Notes: generated by a model not told the origin, from the letters alone. A stretch of 64,000 nt of DNA from Helcococcus ovis (GCF_004524775.2 NZ_CP119081.1:1054001-1118000), one strand, 5' to 3'; shown: positions 32,017-41,842, counted from the first letter of the stretch. Program-made: numbers and translations.

Positions 32017-35013
32017 TTGAATATTTTCGAAAAAACAAATAGGTATTTTACTTTTTCAGGAAGTATAAATAAAAATGAAGAATTTTTTAGTAGTTCTTAT
32101 ATAACTAAATTAAATAAACAAAAATTTATTCCAAAAGAGGCTACAATCGATGATGAAGTCGGTCTAAGAAAGCCACAAATTGGTGCTTTATATGCTATAC
32201 AAGCCCATTGGACATTAAGTACAGATGCTGCAACTATAGTTTTACCCACTGGCACAGGAAAATCTGAAACTATGTTTGCCACAATTATTTCTAAAAATAT
32301 AAATAGAACGTTAATTGTAGTTCCAAGTAAATTATTACGTGATCAAACTTATGATAGAGCAAAAAGATGGGGAATTTTAAATGATATTGGTTGTTTAGAT
32401 AAAAATACTATATGCCCTAACACCTTGATGTTAAAATCAAATACGAAAGATTTTGAAAGCTTTAAAAAAGTTGTTTCAGATGCCAACATTATTATTTCTA
32501 CTATTGCGTTGTTAGATAGAATGGATATAACCTATAAAAAATATCTATCAGATTCATGTGATTTATTAATCGTTGATGAGGCACATCATGTATCATCAAA
32601 AACATGGTCTAATTTTAAGATGTATTTTAATAAAAAGAAAGTTTTACAATTTACAGCTACCCCTTTTAGAGAAGATAAGAAGCTTGTTGATGGAAAAATC
32701 ATATATAATTTTCCTATGCATATGGCAATAGAACAAAATTACTTTCAACCAATCAATTTTATTTCTATAGAAGAGTATGATGACAATAAAGTCGACATTG
32801 AAATTGCTAAAAAAGCAGTTTCAATTCTTGAGAATGATTTAAAAAGTAACTTTAAACATATTTTATTAGTTAGAGCAAACAATATAGAACGAGCTAAACA
32901 GTTGTATGAAAATATATATTCTAGATATAGAGAATATAATCCAGTTTTAATAACTAGTAAGACCACTAAAATAAATAGAGAAAAATTTATGAAATCTATA
33001 AAAAACGGAGATTCTAAAATAGTAATATGTGTAGATATGTTTGGAGAGGGAATCGATATACCTAATTTAAAAATAGCGGCGTTACACGATAAATTTAAAT
33101 CATTGCCAATCACATTGCAATTTATAGGTCGTTTTGCAAGAAGTAAAACAGACTTAGGTAATGCTAAAATCATAGCTAATATTGCAGATGTCACTTTTAT
33201 GAATTCTTTAAAAGATCTCTATGAGACCGATTCAGATTGGAACTTATTATTACCAATAAAATCAGAACAAAATATTCAAGATAAAATAGAACTCCAAGAA
33301 CTTATATCTGGGTTTAAAGTTAATAATACAGAAATAGACTTAAGGCAACTCAGACCAAAAGTAAGCATGAGAATATTTAAGTACAATAATACAGAGAACT
33401 GGAATCCTTTTGCATGGTTAAACTGCTTTGACTCTTCTAAATGCCAAGGATTCATAAATGAAGAGGAGAAAATGCTTATTGTTATTGAGCCTTATAAGTC
33501 CTTTCAAGGATGGACTACTCAAAGAAATATAGAAAGTCTAAACTGGAATTTTTATATTGTTTATTGGAATGTAGAAAAAGGATATATATGTATAAACGAT
33601 ACAAATCATCAACTTGGTAATGACTTATTGAAAAATGTTTTCGATGAAAAACACTTAAATCAAATTAAATCGGAGCCCATTTTTAGGTGTTTAGCAAATA
33701 TTAATCGATTATCTCTTGGAACTATAGGACTTAACTCCGCTATAAATGGTCCTATAAGATATAAAATGTTTGCTGGAATAGATGTATCTCAAGGTATTGC
33801 TGAATCTCAAAAAATAAATTCATATAAGTCAAACTTATTTGGAGTTGGGTATGATGGAAACGGAAAAATAAGCATAGGGTGTTCATATAAAGGAAAAATT
33901 TGGTCAAGATGGGTAGAATCAATTTCTTTCTGGAAAAATTGGTGTGATAATATAATGACGAAAATATTAGATAAAAAAAATGATTCTCGTATCTTAGATA
34001 ATTTGTTAATACCAAATATTACAAATTCTTTGCCTGAATCTGTTGCCTATAGAATTGATTTTGATGATTCCATAGTTTTTTCCGAATCAAAAATAACTAT
34101 TCAAACTCTTGCTGGAGTTGTTAATATAGATGATTGTGAACTTAATATAGATATAAAACATAATAATGAGCAAAATTTCAAATTACTTTGTGGGTATGAA
34201 GTGTATAATTATTGTTTAAAAATTGAAGATGATAATTATAAATTTAAATTTCTAAATAGTGATAAGCAAGAGCCTGAAATTTTAAAAAGTAATAAAAATC
34301 CTATTCCATTAAGTAAATACTTTGCTAATAACCCTCCGATAATTTATTATACAGATTCGTCATTTTTGGAGGGAAATATTTTAACTATTGCAAATAAAAA
34401 TAAAGTTACTTTATTTAATTCTAACAATATTATTTCCTGGAACTGGAGTAATATGGGAGTCAATATAAGAACAGAGTCTCAAATTTCAAAATCAGGAGAA
34501 ATAATAAAAAATTCTATACAATATAATACTATAAGCAAATTAAAATCATCAAATTATGACGTTATTTTTGATGATGATGATTCTGGAGAAGTGGCTGATA
34601 TAATAACATTTAAAGACAGTGGTGAATCTATATTAATAGAATTTTATCATTGCAAATATTCTCATGCAGATAAACCTGGTGCTAGAATATCTGATTTATA
34701 TGAAGTTTGTGGACAAGCCGAAAAATCAGTTCACTGGAAATTAAAAGCTATAGAAATGATAGATAGATTAAAAAGTAGAGATGCTAAAAGGATAAGTCGA
34801 AATGGTGTTAGTAGAATCATTAAAGGTGACATTGACTCTTTAAATATTATACAGAAGAAATTACTGTTTAAAAAAGCTGATTTAAAAATTTTTATAGTTC
34901 AACCTGGTGTTGACTCTTCTAAAATAACTAAACAAATGTTGACTGTGTTAGGTTCAACAAGTGATTATTGTCTAGAAACATATTCCGTGCCAGTTAAAAT
35001 CATATGTAGCTAA
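32017..35013 (+). CDS. SF2 helicase with C-terminal nuclease-like domain
   Basis: 998 residues from TTG (AAAGGAG upstream). Helicase motifs: Walker A LPTGTGKSE (76-84), DEAH (187-190), TATPF (213-217), motif VI QFIGRFARSK (about 369-378). A long middle region (about 420-780) is not recognised. Near residues 858-900 the pattern ADIITF then ILIEFYHCKYS and DLYEVCGQAEKS resembles an Mrr/PD-(D/E)XK-type fold with D and E/K candidates. ATP-driven helicase-nucleases of this kind act in defence against foreign DNA, including NgoAVII-like restriction. The neighbouring m5C methyltransferases suggest it belongs to, or flanks, that system. Confidence 0.8.
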   Translation: MNIFEKTNRYFTFSGSINKNEEFFSSSYITKLNKQKFIPKEATIDDEVGLRKPQIGALYAIQAHWTLSTDAATIVLPTGTGKSETMFATIISKNINRTLIVVPSKLLRDQTYDRAKRWGILNDIGCLDKNTICPNTLMLKSNTKDFESFKKVVSDANIIISTIALLDRMDITYKKYLSDSCDLLIVDEAHHVSSKTWSNFKMYFNKKKVLQFTATPFREDKKLVDGKIIYNFPMHMAIEQNYFQPINFISIEEYDDNKVDIEIAKKAVSILENDLKSNFKHILLVRANNIERAKQLYENIYSRYREYNPVLITSKTTKINREKFMKSIKNGDSKIVICVDMFGEGIDIPNLKIAALHDKFKSLPITLQFIGRFARSKTDLGNAKIIANIADVTFMNSLKDLYETDSDWNLLLPIKSEQNIQDKIELQELISGFKVNNTEIDLRQLRPKVSMRIFKYNNTENWNPFAWLNCFDSSKCQGFINEEEKMLIVIEPYKSFQGWTTQRNIESLNWNFYIVYWNVEKGYICINDTNHQLGNDLLKNVFDEKHLNQIKSEPIFRCLANINRLSLGTIGLNSAINGPIRYKMFAGIDVSQGIAESQKINSYKSNLFGVGYDGNGKISIGCSYKGKIWSRWVESISFWKNWCDNIMTKILDKKNDSRILDNLLIPNITNSLPESVAYRIDFDDSIVFSESKITIQTLAGVVNIDDCELNIDIKHNNEQNFKLLCGYEVYNYCLKIEDDNYKFKFLNSDKQEPEILKSNKNPIPLSKYFANNPPIIYYTDSSFLEGNILTIANKNKVTLFNSNNIISWNWSNMGVNIRTESQISKSGEIIKNSIQYNTISKLKSSNYDVIFDDDDSGEVADIITFKDSGESILIEFYHCKYSHADKPGARISDLYEVCGQAEKSVHWKLKAIEMIDRLKSRDAKRISRNGVSRIIKGDIDSLNIIQKKLLFKKADLKIFIVQPGVDSSKITKQMLTVLGSTSDYCLETYSVPVKIICS

Positions 35014-35051
35014 GTAAACACAATATTTAATAACAACTAAATTAATTTTCG

Positions 35052-35106
35052 AAAATATAGTACTAACAAGCTTAAAGAATTAAGCTTAACAGTACTATAT
35101 TTTTTT
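35052..35106. terminator. bidirectional terminator between helicase and mobC
   Basis: Nested inverted repeat: outer AAATATAGTACT / AGTACTATATTT, inner AAGCTTAA / TTAAGCTT, with T-run on the plus strand. Confidence 0.8.
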
Positions 35107-35113
35107 ATCTAAT

Positions 35114-35449
35114 TCAACTTAATAAAAGAGAATGTATATCCCATATTTCTTTTGATAATTTTTCTATTTTTTCTTTCATATAATCAATGTCTTTCTTGTA
35201 AATAACACCAGTTACATTAGTTGCCTTTGCAATCTGGTTTATATTATTTGTTGCATTTGAAAGCAGCCATTGAAGATCTCTAAATGGTTCTAGATCTACT
35301 ATATAAATTTCTTTTTCTAGTACACATTTTCTAAGAAAGTGGGACATGGTTTTGCAATTTGAAAGTTTCATTTTCTTTTCAAAAATTTCTTTTTCTTCAT
35401 CTGTTAAATATATTTTAAGTTGATTTTTTCTTGTTCTATTATCCATACA
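35114..35449 (-). CDS. MobC-family relaxosome accessory protein, element B
   Basis: 111 residues from ATG at 35449 (AAAGGAG upstream; a longer frame to 35509 reads through oriT). Ribbon-helix-helix start QLKIYLTDEEKEIFEKKM, and WLLSNATNNINQIAKATN as in MobC. The relaxase that should follow is absent; cargo follows instead. Confidence 0.85.
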   Translation of the reverse strand, partial: CMDNRTRKNQLKIYLTDEEKEIFEKKMKLSNCKTMSHFLRKCVLEKEIYIVDLEPFRDLQWLLSNATNNINQIAKATNVTGVIYKKDIDYMKEKIEKLSKEIWDIHSLLLS

Positions 35450-35472
35450 TTTCTCCTTTATATTTGTTTTTT

Positions 35473-35494
35473 GGGGTCTTAGGGTTCTCCCTAA
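35473..35494. other. candidate oriT core, element B
   Basis: 22 bases identical to 23101-23122 of element A (core GGGTCTTAGGGTTCTCCC), again just upstream of mobC. Would be recognised by the relaxase of element A if the accessory proteins are compatible. Confidence 0.7.
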
Positions 35495-35552
35495 CAAGGT
35501 AAAAATCATAAAATTAGATAGTCTTAAAATCTATTGATTTTTTTATTTTTTC

Positions 35553-35787
35553 GTAAGTGGGTACTCACTTACTGTGCTTGCTATTAATAACAAGTCATTA
35601 ATTTGATTTTCCATAATTTTTCAAATAGACATTAATAAGTGTAACTGTAACTTACAAAATAAAAACTTCCAAAATTAGGCGAGCTTATTTTAAGAGTCTG
35701 TGACAACCCCTTATTATCAAGCCATTAATTTATGTAATCCTAATTTAAGAAGATTTATAACGATGGGTTACAGGTTACAAAGTTACA
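35553..35787. repeat. candidate replication origin: GTTACA repeats and hairpin
   Basis: Three direct GTTACA (35767, 35774, 35782) at the 3' side and two inverted copies (TGTAAC at 35642 and 35648), plus a hairpin GTAAGTG..CACTTAC (35553-35572) and two CAAG(T/C)CATTAATTT copies. Iteron-like layout beside a VapE gene. Replication function is inference. Confidence 0.35.
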
Positions 35788-35788
35788 T

Positions 35789-37233
35789 TTATATCTTTAC
35801 TTGATTTGCTGTATCTATTTCTAATTGATTTTCTTTTTGCCATTCTTCTGGCAAAAACTTCTTATCAACTTCTATAAAGTCAGTTTCATTTTCTTCTTTC
35901 TTTTCATAATATAGTTTTACTGGAATTGAGACCCCACTTGGTGATATTCTCTTGGTCTTTGATGACCTAACTGGGATCCATTCTTGAAAATAATTATCCA
36001 TAATTTCTGAAAAAGATTTTGACTTTATTTGGTAGCCTTGCATGGTTAATTCTTTGAAACAAGTTATAGTAGGATCTGCACTTTTTGGCTTATATTCTTC
36101 TAAGAAATACCTTATGTCTTCTACATCTGGGTTTAGATATTTAAATTTTTCTTGTTCCTTATACAAGTCTTTTAAAAGATTTTTGGAATAGTCCATGCGT
36201 GAGTCTTGTTTTTAAAGATTTCATATCCTAAGGCTAGAGCCTGATTAAAATCTTCTCTTATAAGAGATATATATTCTTTGTCTGAAATTTTTTCTTTATT
36301 ATTTTTATCTGGATATATAGTCCTTACTCTTTTATTTGGGTTACATTCAACAGGCAAATATCTTCTTTCTCCAGTATGATCATTAAGAAAAGTTCTTTCA
36401 TTTAATGTCCCTATGAAGATACAAGTCCTAGGCACGTCTGTTGCATATTTTTCGTAGGGTATTCTTATCCTATCGCTTAATTTTGATAAAAAAGATTTAG
36501 CTTCATTAGCTGATTTTGCATTTCTTAAAGCAACGAATTCTTCGATTTCAACGACAGTTTTACCCATAAGGTTCATGACAGCATCCTTACCTTGAATGTT
36601 TTCTATTGTACAAAACCAATTATCTGTTATGGACAAGTATCTTGCAAAAGTCGATTTGCCTATACCTTGTCCACCAACTAAAACAATCATCTCATCAAAC
36701 TTAGCTCCTGGATTAAAAATTCTTTTTATCATACCCAATATCATATGTTCCATTATCCAATTGTTAAGCTCTGTATCATCTGATCCCAAATACTTTGGTA
36801 AAAGTTTTCTAATGGCATTTTTATCTCCATTCCATTTTAAACTTTGAAGATATTGCTTTGGCGGACTCACTTCATATTGATGAGCTACAAAACGAATAGC
36901 TTCCCACATTTTGTTGGCGTTATAATTAATTCCAAAATGTTTTTCTATCTCTAAGCCTAGTCTATTATTTAAAGAATCATCCCAAAGTCGTATTTGATTT
37001 TCCTTTATATTTCTTTCTCCGATAATTTTCCCCTGGAATTTTATTTCATTTGTAAATTTATCAAAGAATATTTGTCCATCAATGATTTTTTGATTTTGAC
37101 AATATTTGGGATTTAGAATAGCTGTTACAATATTACCAGTAATTTGTCTAACCGTCCCCTTATCTGTAGTTTGTAGGTCTAAAAAGACGTAAGTCTGATC
37201 TATTTCTGGGAATTTTAATTTAATATCTGTCAT
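35789..37233 (-). pseudogene. VapE-family replication protein, split by a frameshift
   Basis: Two overlapping frames: 36172-37233 (353 residues from ATG at 37233, AAAGGAG upstream) with Walker A GGQGIGKST, EIEEFVAL and the VapE core TCIFIGTLNE, DHTGERRYLPVE; and 35789-36196 with the continuation (NLLKDLYKEQEKFKYLNPDV). The first ends THAWTIPKIF-stop, while one extra A in the A5 run at 36180-36184 would read THAWTIPKNLLKDLY and join both. VapE proteins are helicase-like initiators on phages, SaPI-like islands and IMEs. Either a disabled gene or translational slippage. Confidence 0.75.
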
Positions 37234-37380
37234 AAGGCTTACTCCTTTTCTTTTTACAACCATCTAATCTCTTTATAGTTTTATATGTGTTCTCCATTTT
37301 ATCCTCCTGTCTGGTATAAATAAGACTCCTGTGGTAAAATGAACTTGTCTAGAGAACACTTCTCACAGGAGTGTATGCCT

Positions 37381-37743
37381 TTACTCTTTGTAGTAGGGGC
37401 TTTTTTCTTTTTTGATTTCTTCATATATTTCTAAAATATAGATCAAAATATCAGCTTCATCGTCATCTAGTTTTCCAAACTTTTTAATAACTTTTGCTAG
37501 TTGAAATATTTCCTTGGCTATATTATCAGAAAGTCTGTAATCACTTACTAACTTAACTTCGTGATTTAATAGCATTTGAATAAAATAATCTTGTTTTTTA
37601 AGTCCGCTTATTGCAATTTTTTTGTTTATTAGATCATATTCTTCTTCAGATACTCTAAAATTTAAAATTCGATTTCTTTTTCTATTTTTCTCTTTATTTC
37701 TAGTTTTTTGTGAAATTTCATCTAATGAATGTCTTCTAAACAT
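37381..37743 (-). CDS. small RHH-like protein next to integrase, element B
   Basis: 120 residues, homologous to 25317-25700: basic start, NRILNFRVSEEEYDLINKKI, KQDYFIQMLLNHEV. It overlaps the integrase gene by eight bases, with GAGGACGATCAAG as leader. Presumed DNA-binding accessory. Confidence 0.7.
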   Translation of the reverse strand: MFRRHSLDEISQKTRNKEKNRKRNRILNFRVSEEEYDLINKKIAISGLKKQDYFIQMLLNHEVKLVSDYRLSDNIAKEIFQLAKVIKKFGKLDDDEADILIYILEIYEEIKKEKSPYYKE

Positions 37744-38860
37744 CTTGATCGTCCTCTTCTAATAAATCTTTCCAATCATTTGCCTTGTTATTTCTTACTT
37801 GTGTTAAAGACAGAGCCATTTCTTTTTGCTTACTAGGGAAAAGATGAGCATACCTATAGGTGATGTCTATCGATTCATGTCCAACCCTATCAGCTATTGC
37901 CGTTGCAGAAAATCCTAGTTCAATTAAGAGCGAAACATGAGAATGTCTTAAATCATGTATTCTAATTCTCTTTACCTGAGATTTCTTAGATCCCCTATCC
38001 ATTTCATGGTGTAGGTAGCTCTTAGAGAAATTGAATATTAAATCTTTTGCTTTTAACTTATAAAAACTATCTATATACTCTTTAATCTCATCCGTTAAAA
38101 ATTCAGGCATAACTATTGTCCTTATGCTCTTTTTAGTCTTAGGAGCAGTTATTACGTTTTTCCCATCGATCCTTTGTAAAGATTCGTCAATTTTTAATGT
38201 ATGTCTTTCAAAATCAAATTTCTCTTTTGTTAAGGCTAATAATTCTCCCATTCTAAGACCACACCAATATAAAAGTTCAAAAGCATAGAATGATTCAGGT
38301 TTATCTTTTATAGCTTCTATAAATCTTTCGTATTCATCTTGAGTCCAAAAGAGCATTTCATCAGCTTCTTTTTCTCCCATAGAACCAACATCACGAGCAA
38401 CATTAGTTTTTAAATTGTAGTACCTACAAGCATGATTTAAAATGCTAGATAACTGGGCATGAATAGTTCTCAAATAAGTAGGAGAGTAGTTTTTTCCCTT
38501 CTTATCCTTAATCTTCATAAGCTCATTTTGCCATTGAATGATGGTTACATTATTAATCTCATTAAGCATTAAATCACCAATGTACGGAAGTATTTTTTGA
38601 TTTACAATTGCTTCTTTTGTTCTCCAAGTATTTTCTCTTATTCTTGGTTTTCTATCTCTCTTGTAAAGTTCAAAAAACTCCCTAAAGCTCATCTCAATTG
38701 ATTCAGAATGTTGATTTAAAAATTCTTGCTCCCATTTTAATGCTTCTTTTTTCGTTGAAAACCCACGTTTTTTCTTAGTTAATTTTTCTCCTTTCCAGTT
38801 GGTGTAATTAAATTTACAAAACCAAGTCTTGTTTCCACTTTCATCTCTAAATGCTGGCAC
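37736..38860 (-). CDS. int: tyrosine recombinase/integrase, element B
   Basis: 374 residues from GTG at 38860 (GGAGG six bases before). Arm-binding domain (1-50), SAM-like domain (55-150), catalytic domain with R203 (GLRMGELL), H302-x-x-R305, H328 (GHES) and Y337 (YRYAHLF). Paralogue of the element A enzyme, and the one lying closer to guaA. Excisionase gene is one base upstream. Confidence 0.93.
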   Translation of the reverse strand: MPAFRDESGNKTWFCKFNYTNWKGEKLTKKKRGFSTKKEALKWEQEFLNQHSESIEMSFREFFELYKRDRKPRIRENTWRTKEAIVNQKILPYIGDLMLNEINNVTIIQWQNELMKIKDKKGKNYSPTYLRTIHAQLSSILNHACRYYNLKTNVARDVGSMGEKEADEMLFWTQDEYERFIEAIKDKPESFYAFELLYWCGLRMGELLALTKEKFDFERHTLKIDESLQRIDGKNVITAPKTKKSIRTIVMPEFLTDEIKEYIDSFYKLKAKDLIFNFSKSYLHHEMDRGSKKSQVKRIRIHDLRHSHVSLLIELGFSATAIADRVGHESIDITYRYAHLFPSKQKEMALSLTQVRNNKANDWKDLLEEDDQDV

Positions 38861-38861
38861 T

Positions 38862-39056
38862 CTAAACCTCCTTTGTATTTGTTGGTTTATAGCAATACTT
38901 TTCCATAAAGTATTCTCTATTTACCTTTCCTCTTTGCACACGATAGCCTAATTTAAGTAGATCTTGATTCATATCGTTTATTATCTGATATGCTGTTGTC
39001 CTACTTACATCAAGAAATTCTTGTACATCTTTTGCATTCATAAAAATACCTTTCAT
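38862..39056 (-). CDS. xis: excisionase-like HTH protein, element B
   Basis: 64 residues; NAKDVQEFLDVSRTTAYQII is a MerR-like winged-helix start. AAAGGAGG precedes ATG. Equivalent of 26793-26984. Confidence 0.8.
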   Translation of the reverse strand: MKGIFMNAKDVQEFLDVSRTTAYQIINDMNQDLLKLGYRVQRGKVNREYFMEKYCYKPTNTKEV

Positions 39057-39318
39057 AATGTCCTCCTTTTATAGTTTGTAAGGTTCTACATCCACAAAAA
39101 GGGCGAGCATTAATTTATATGTCTTACAATTTCCGTTCAATATCGAACGGTATGTATATATAATAACAGTTCATATTTGTTCTGTCAAGTTTTTTCTATT
39201 TATTTTTTTCTAAAATATTCAGATGTTTGCAGATATTTGTAACAGAACAGTTTTGTTGAGCTTTTGTTTGTTTTATGATAAAATATTTATAGCTATTGTG
39301 AAATAAGGAGGAGTTAGT

Positions 39319-39750
39319 TTGATTTCTGGAGAAAAATTAAAAAAGTTAAGACTTATGCGAAACTTAACTCAAAAAGAACTTGCCATTAAGTCTGGTTTGA
39401 CAGATGCTGCTATAAGAAATTACGAGCTTGGAAATAGATCTCCAAGTAAAGAACAGTTACAAAAAATATCTGAAGCACTTGATTGTGATATATCAGCATT
39501 AATTAATCATGAACCTAATTCTATTTTTGAAATAATGCATATAATTTTTGATTATGAAAAAGACATGAAGTTTAGACCCTTAGCAGACGATGGAGAAATT
39601 ACTGGACTCTTATCAAATGATGTAGACTTCAATAATTTTCTTATAGAGTGGAATGAAATGAGAAAAAAGCATTACAATGATGAGATAACAGATGAAAAAT
39701 TTGAAGATTGGAAGTTATCTTATCCTAAAAAATCAAGATTTTTAAAGTAG
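39319..39750 (+). CDS. XRE-family repressor, element B
   Basis: 143 residues from TTG at 39319 (AAGGAGGAG upstream). HTH in the first 60 residues (LRLMRNLTQKELAIKSGLTD, IRNYELGNRSPS). C-terminal tail (WNEMRKKHYNDEITDEKFED) is similar to the remnant at 12390-12788. Divergent from xis-int; several TTTGTT/AACAGA half-sites lie in 39150-39260. Confidence 0.85.
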   Translation: MISGEKLKKLRLMRNLTQKELAIKSGLTDAAIRNYELGNRSPSKEQLQKISEALDCDISALINHEPNSIFEIMHIIFDYEKDMKFRPLADDGEITGLLSNDVDFNNFLIEWNEMRKKHYNDEITDEKFEDWKLSYPKKSRFLK

Positions 39751-39758
39751 AGGTAATT

Positions 39759-40046
39759 GTGTTAAAAACTAGTGGATTATTATTTACACTCAATTCTGAT
39801 GGATCAGCCGAGATTGGATACGAGGATTATGATGTAGAATTTTTTAATGGAGCAGACTATGAAGTTATGTATTATTTAGACAAAAATAATTTTAAATTAT
39901 TGCTTGATGCTCTCGGCATATCTAAAAAAGATAATATTGAAAAATATTTAATTGATGAGTTTGATAAAAACTTCGACTCCAATAAATTTGAAGATTTCTG
40001 TAACGAAAAACATATAGAATTTAAAAGGAATATTCATATTGGATAA
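39759..40046 (+). CDS. hypothetical protein beside attR
   Basis: 95 residues from GTG (AGAGG five bases before). Acidic, soluble, no known domain. It holds the same place as the DUF2513 gene in element A: after the repressor and before the att site. Confidence 0.6.
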   Translation: MLKTSGLLFTLNSDGSAEIGYEDYDVEFFNGADYEVMYYLDKNNFKLLLDALGISKKDNIEKYLIDEFDKNFDSNKFEDFCNEKHIEFKRNIHIG

Positions 40047-40050
40047 AAAT

Positions 40051-40086
40051 AAAGACCGCAGTCTAAAAACTACGGTCTAATTTTTT
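40051..40086. terminator. bidirectional terminator near attR
   Basis: Stem AAAGACCGCAGT / ACTACGGTCTAA with six T on the plus strand. Also the first terminator downstream of guaA on the minus strand. Confidence 0.7.
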
Positions 40087-40216
40087 GTCCAAATGTAAAC
40101 CACTTGGAACTATTATTCAATTTATTCTTTTTTACAAATGTTCCCATTTTAATCCCAGTTACAGTTTTTAATCTTCTGTAACCATTGATTTTACAAAGTT
40201 TTTTGTTTTTTTGCTA

Positions 40217-40232
40217 CTATTCCCACTCAATA
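40217..40232. repeat. attR within the guaA 3' end
   Basis: CTATTCCCACTCAATA covers the stop and last four codons of guaA. Direct repeat of 13427-13442. Confidence 0.75.
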
Positions 40233-41755
40233 GTTGCAGGTGGTTTGCCTGTGCAATCGTACAGTACTCTGTTTACGTGGTTTACTTCGTTTACTATTCT
40301 ATTTGTAACTTTGATTAGAACTTCCCATGGGATGATTGCAGTATCTGCTGTCATAAAGTCTGTGGTGTTTACTGCTCTTAGGGCTACTGCGTAGTCGTAG
40401 GTACGTTCGTCGCCCATTACACCAACACTCTTCATATTTGTAAGAGCTGCGAAATATTGACCTAGTTTTTTGTCTACGCCTGCTTTTCTTAATTCTTCAC
40501 GGTAAATGTAATCTGCTTCTTGAAGGATTTTTACTTTCTCTTCAGTAACTTCGCCTAAAATACGTACCCCAAGTCCCGGTCCTGGAAATGGCTGTCTGTT
40601 TACTAGTTCTTCCGGCAAGCCTAATTCACGACCAACAGCACGCACTTCGTCTTTGAATAAATCTCTTAAAGGCTCTATTAATTCTTTGAATTCTATATTG
40701 TCTGGTAATCCACCTACATTATGGTGTGATTTTATTGTTTGAGCATTTTTTGTACCACTTTCAATTACATCGGCGTAGATTGTTCCTTGTGCAAGGTAGT
40801 CAACTGCACCAAGTTTTTTTGCTTCTTCCTCAAAAATACGGATGAATTCTTCTCCGATAATTTTTCTCTTCTTTTCAGGATCTGTTACCCCTTTTAATTT
40901 ATTATAATATCTTTGCTGAGCATTTATACGAATGAAGTTTAAATCAAATCCATTTGTAAAAATTTGTTCAACCTGATCTCCTTCGTCTTTTCTCAATAAA
41001 CCATGATCAACGAAAATACATGTTAATTGATGTCCTATTGCCTTGCTTAACATTGCTGCTACAACTGATGAATCAACACCTCCACTTAAAGCTAATAGAA
41101 CTTTTTTATCTCCAATTCTATTTTTTAATTCTTTGATCGCAACTTTTGAAAACTCATCCATCTTCCAGTTACCTGAACAATAACAAATCTCAAATAGAAA
41201 ATTTTTAATAATTTTAAATCCTTCTTCAGAATGTAATACTTCTGGATGAAATTGAACTCCGTAGAATGACTTTTCTTCATTATGTAACGCAGCAGCTTTG
41301 CAATCCTTTGTAAAGCCAATTATTTCAAATCCGGGTGCTAAATGTTCAACTCTATCTGTATGGCTCATCCAAACTGTAGATGTTTCTTTTACATCTTTTA
41401 ATATTTTTGAATCCTTTGAGGTATTTAAGATTGCTTCTCCATACTCTCTTTCTGCACGAATTACTTCGCCTCCCAATGAATGCATCATTAATTGACAACC
41501 ATAGCAAATTCCTAAAATCGGCACTCCTAATTCAAATATTTTTTTATTTAATTGTGGCGAACCTTCTTCATATACAGAATTTGGTCCCCCTGTAAAAATT
41601 ATTCCTTTAGGATTAAATTGTCTAATTTCTTCAATTGTCATCTCAAAATCATGAACCTCACAATATACATTTGCTTCACGTACACGACGAGCTATTAATT
41701 GTTTGTACTGGCCACCAAAATCTAAAATTAATATTTTTTCTTGTACTTCCATCAA
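40217..41755 (-). CDS. guaA: GMP synthase (glutamine-hydrolysing)
   Basis: 512 residues, normal length. Converts XMP to GMP in purine synthesis. Class I glutaminase at the N-terminus with nucleophile in GICYGCQLM and the HPE of FHPEVLH; ATP-pyrophosphatase motif SGGVDSS near 230; C-terminal dimerization domain ending PATIEWE. GGAGGATTG precedes the start. A minus-strand promoter TTTACA-17-TATTAT lies in the 107-base gap upstream. The gene is intact although its 3' end serves as integration site. Confidence 0.97.
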   Translation of the reverse strand: MMEVQEKILILDFGGQYKQLIARRVREANVYCEVHDFEMTIEEIRQFNPKGIIFTGGPNSVYEEGSPQLNKKIFELGVPILGICYGCQLMMHSLGGEVIRAEREYGEAILNTSKDSKILKDVKETSTVWMSHTDRVEHLAPGFEIIGFTKDCKAAALHNEEKSFYGVQFHPEVLHSEEGFKIIKNFLFEICYCSGNWKMDEFSKVAIKELKNRIGDKKVLLALSGGVDSSVVAAMLSKAIGHQLTCIFVDHGLLRKDEGDQVEQIFTNGFDLNFIRINAQQRYYNKLKGVTDPEKKRKIIGEEFIRIFEEEAKKLGAVDYLAQGTIYADVIESGTKNAQTIKSHHNVGGLPDNIEFKELIEPLRDLFKDEVRAVGRELGLPEELVNRQPFPGPGLGVRILGEVTEEKVKILQEADYIYREELRKAGVDKKLGQYFAALTNMKSVGVMGDERTYDYAVALRAVNTTDFMTADTAIIPWEVLIKVTNRIVNEVNHVNRVLYDCTGKPPATIEWE

Positions 41756-41813
41756 TCCTCCATAAATTAAATAATCAATATAATAATACTATACTGATTG
41801 GTATATGTAAAAT

Positions 41814-41842
41814 AAAAAGAGTTAGAAAATCTAACCCTTTTT
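41814..41842 (-). terminator. terminator of the glycolytic operon
   Basis: AAAAAGAGTTAGA / TCTAACCCTTTTT downstream of gap, with T-run on the minus strand. Confidence 0.8.

Larger units (their letters stand above)
28336..40232. mobile_element. integrative element B (guaA-site, restriction cargo, no relaxase)
   Basis: Same plan as element A: xis (38862), int (37736), RHH-like gene (37381), VapE-type replication gene (35789-37233, frameshifted), oriT (35473), mobC (35114), then cargo (28597-35013) and a divergent regulator (39319) beside attR. No relaxase gene lies after mobC, where element A has one. Right end is fixed by the guaA repeat; left end relies on the weak site at 28336. Confidence 0.6.

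Noticed and set aside
35553-35760. CRISPR-like short repeats upstream of VapE
   Set aside because: Repeats are only 6-14 bases, irregularly spaced and partly inverted; no cas genes.
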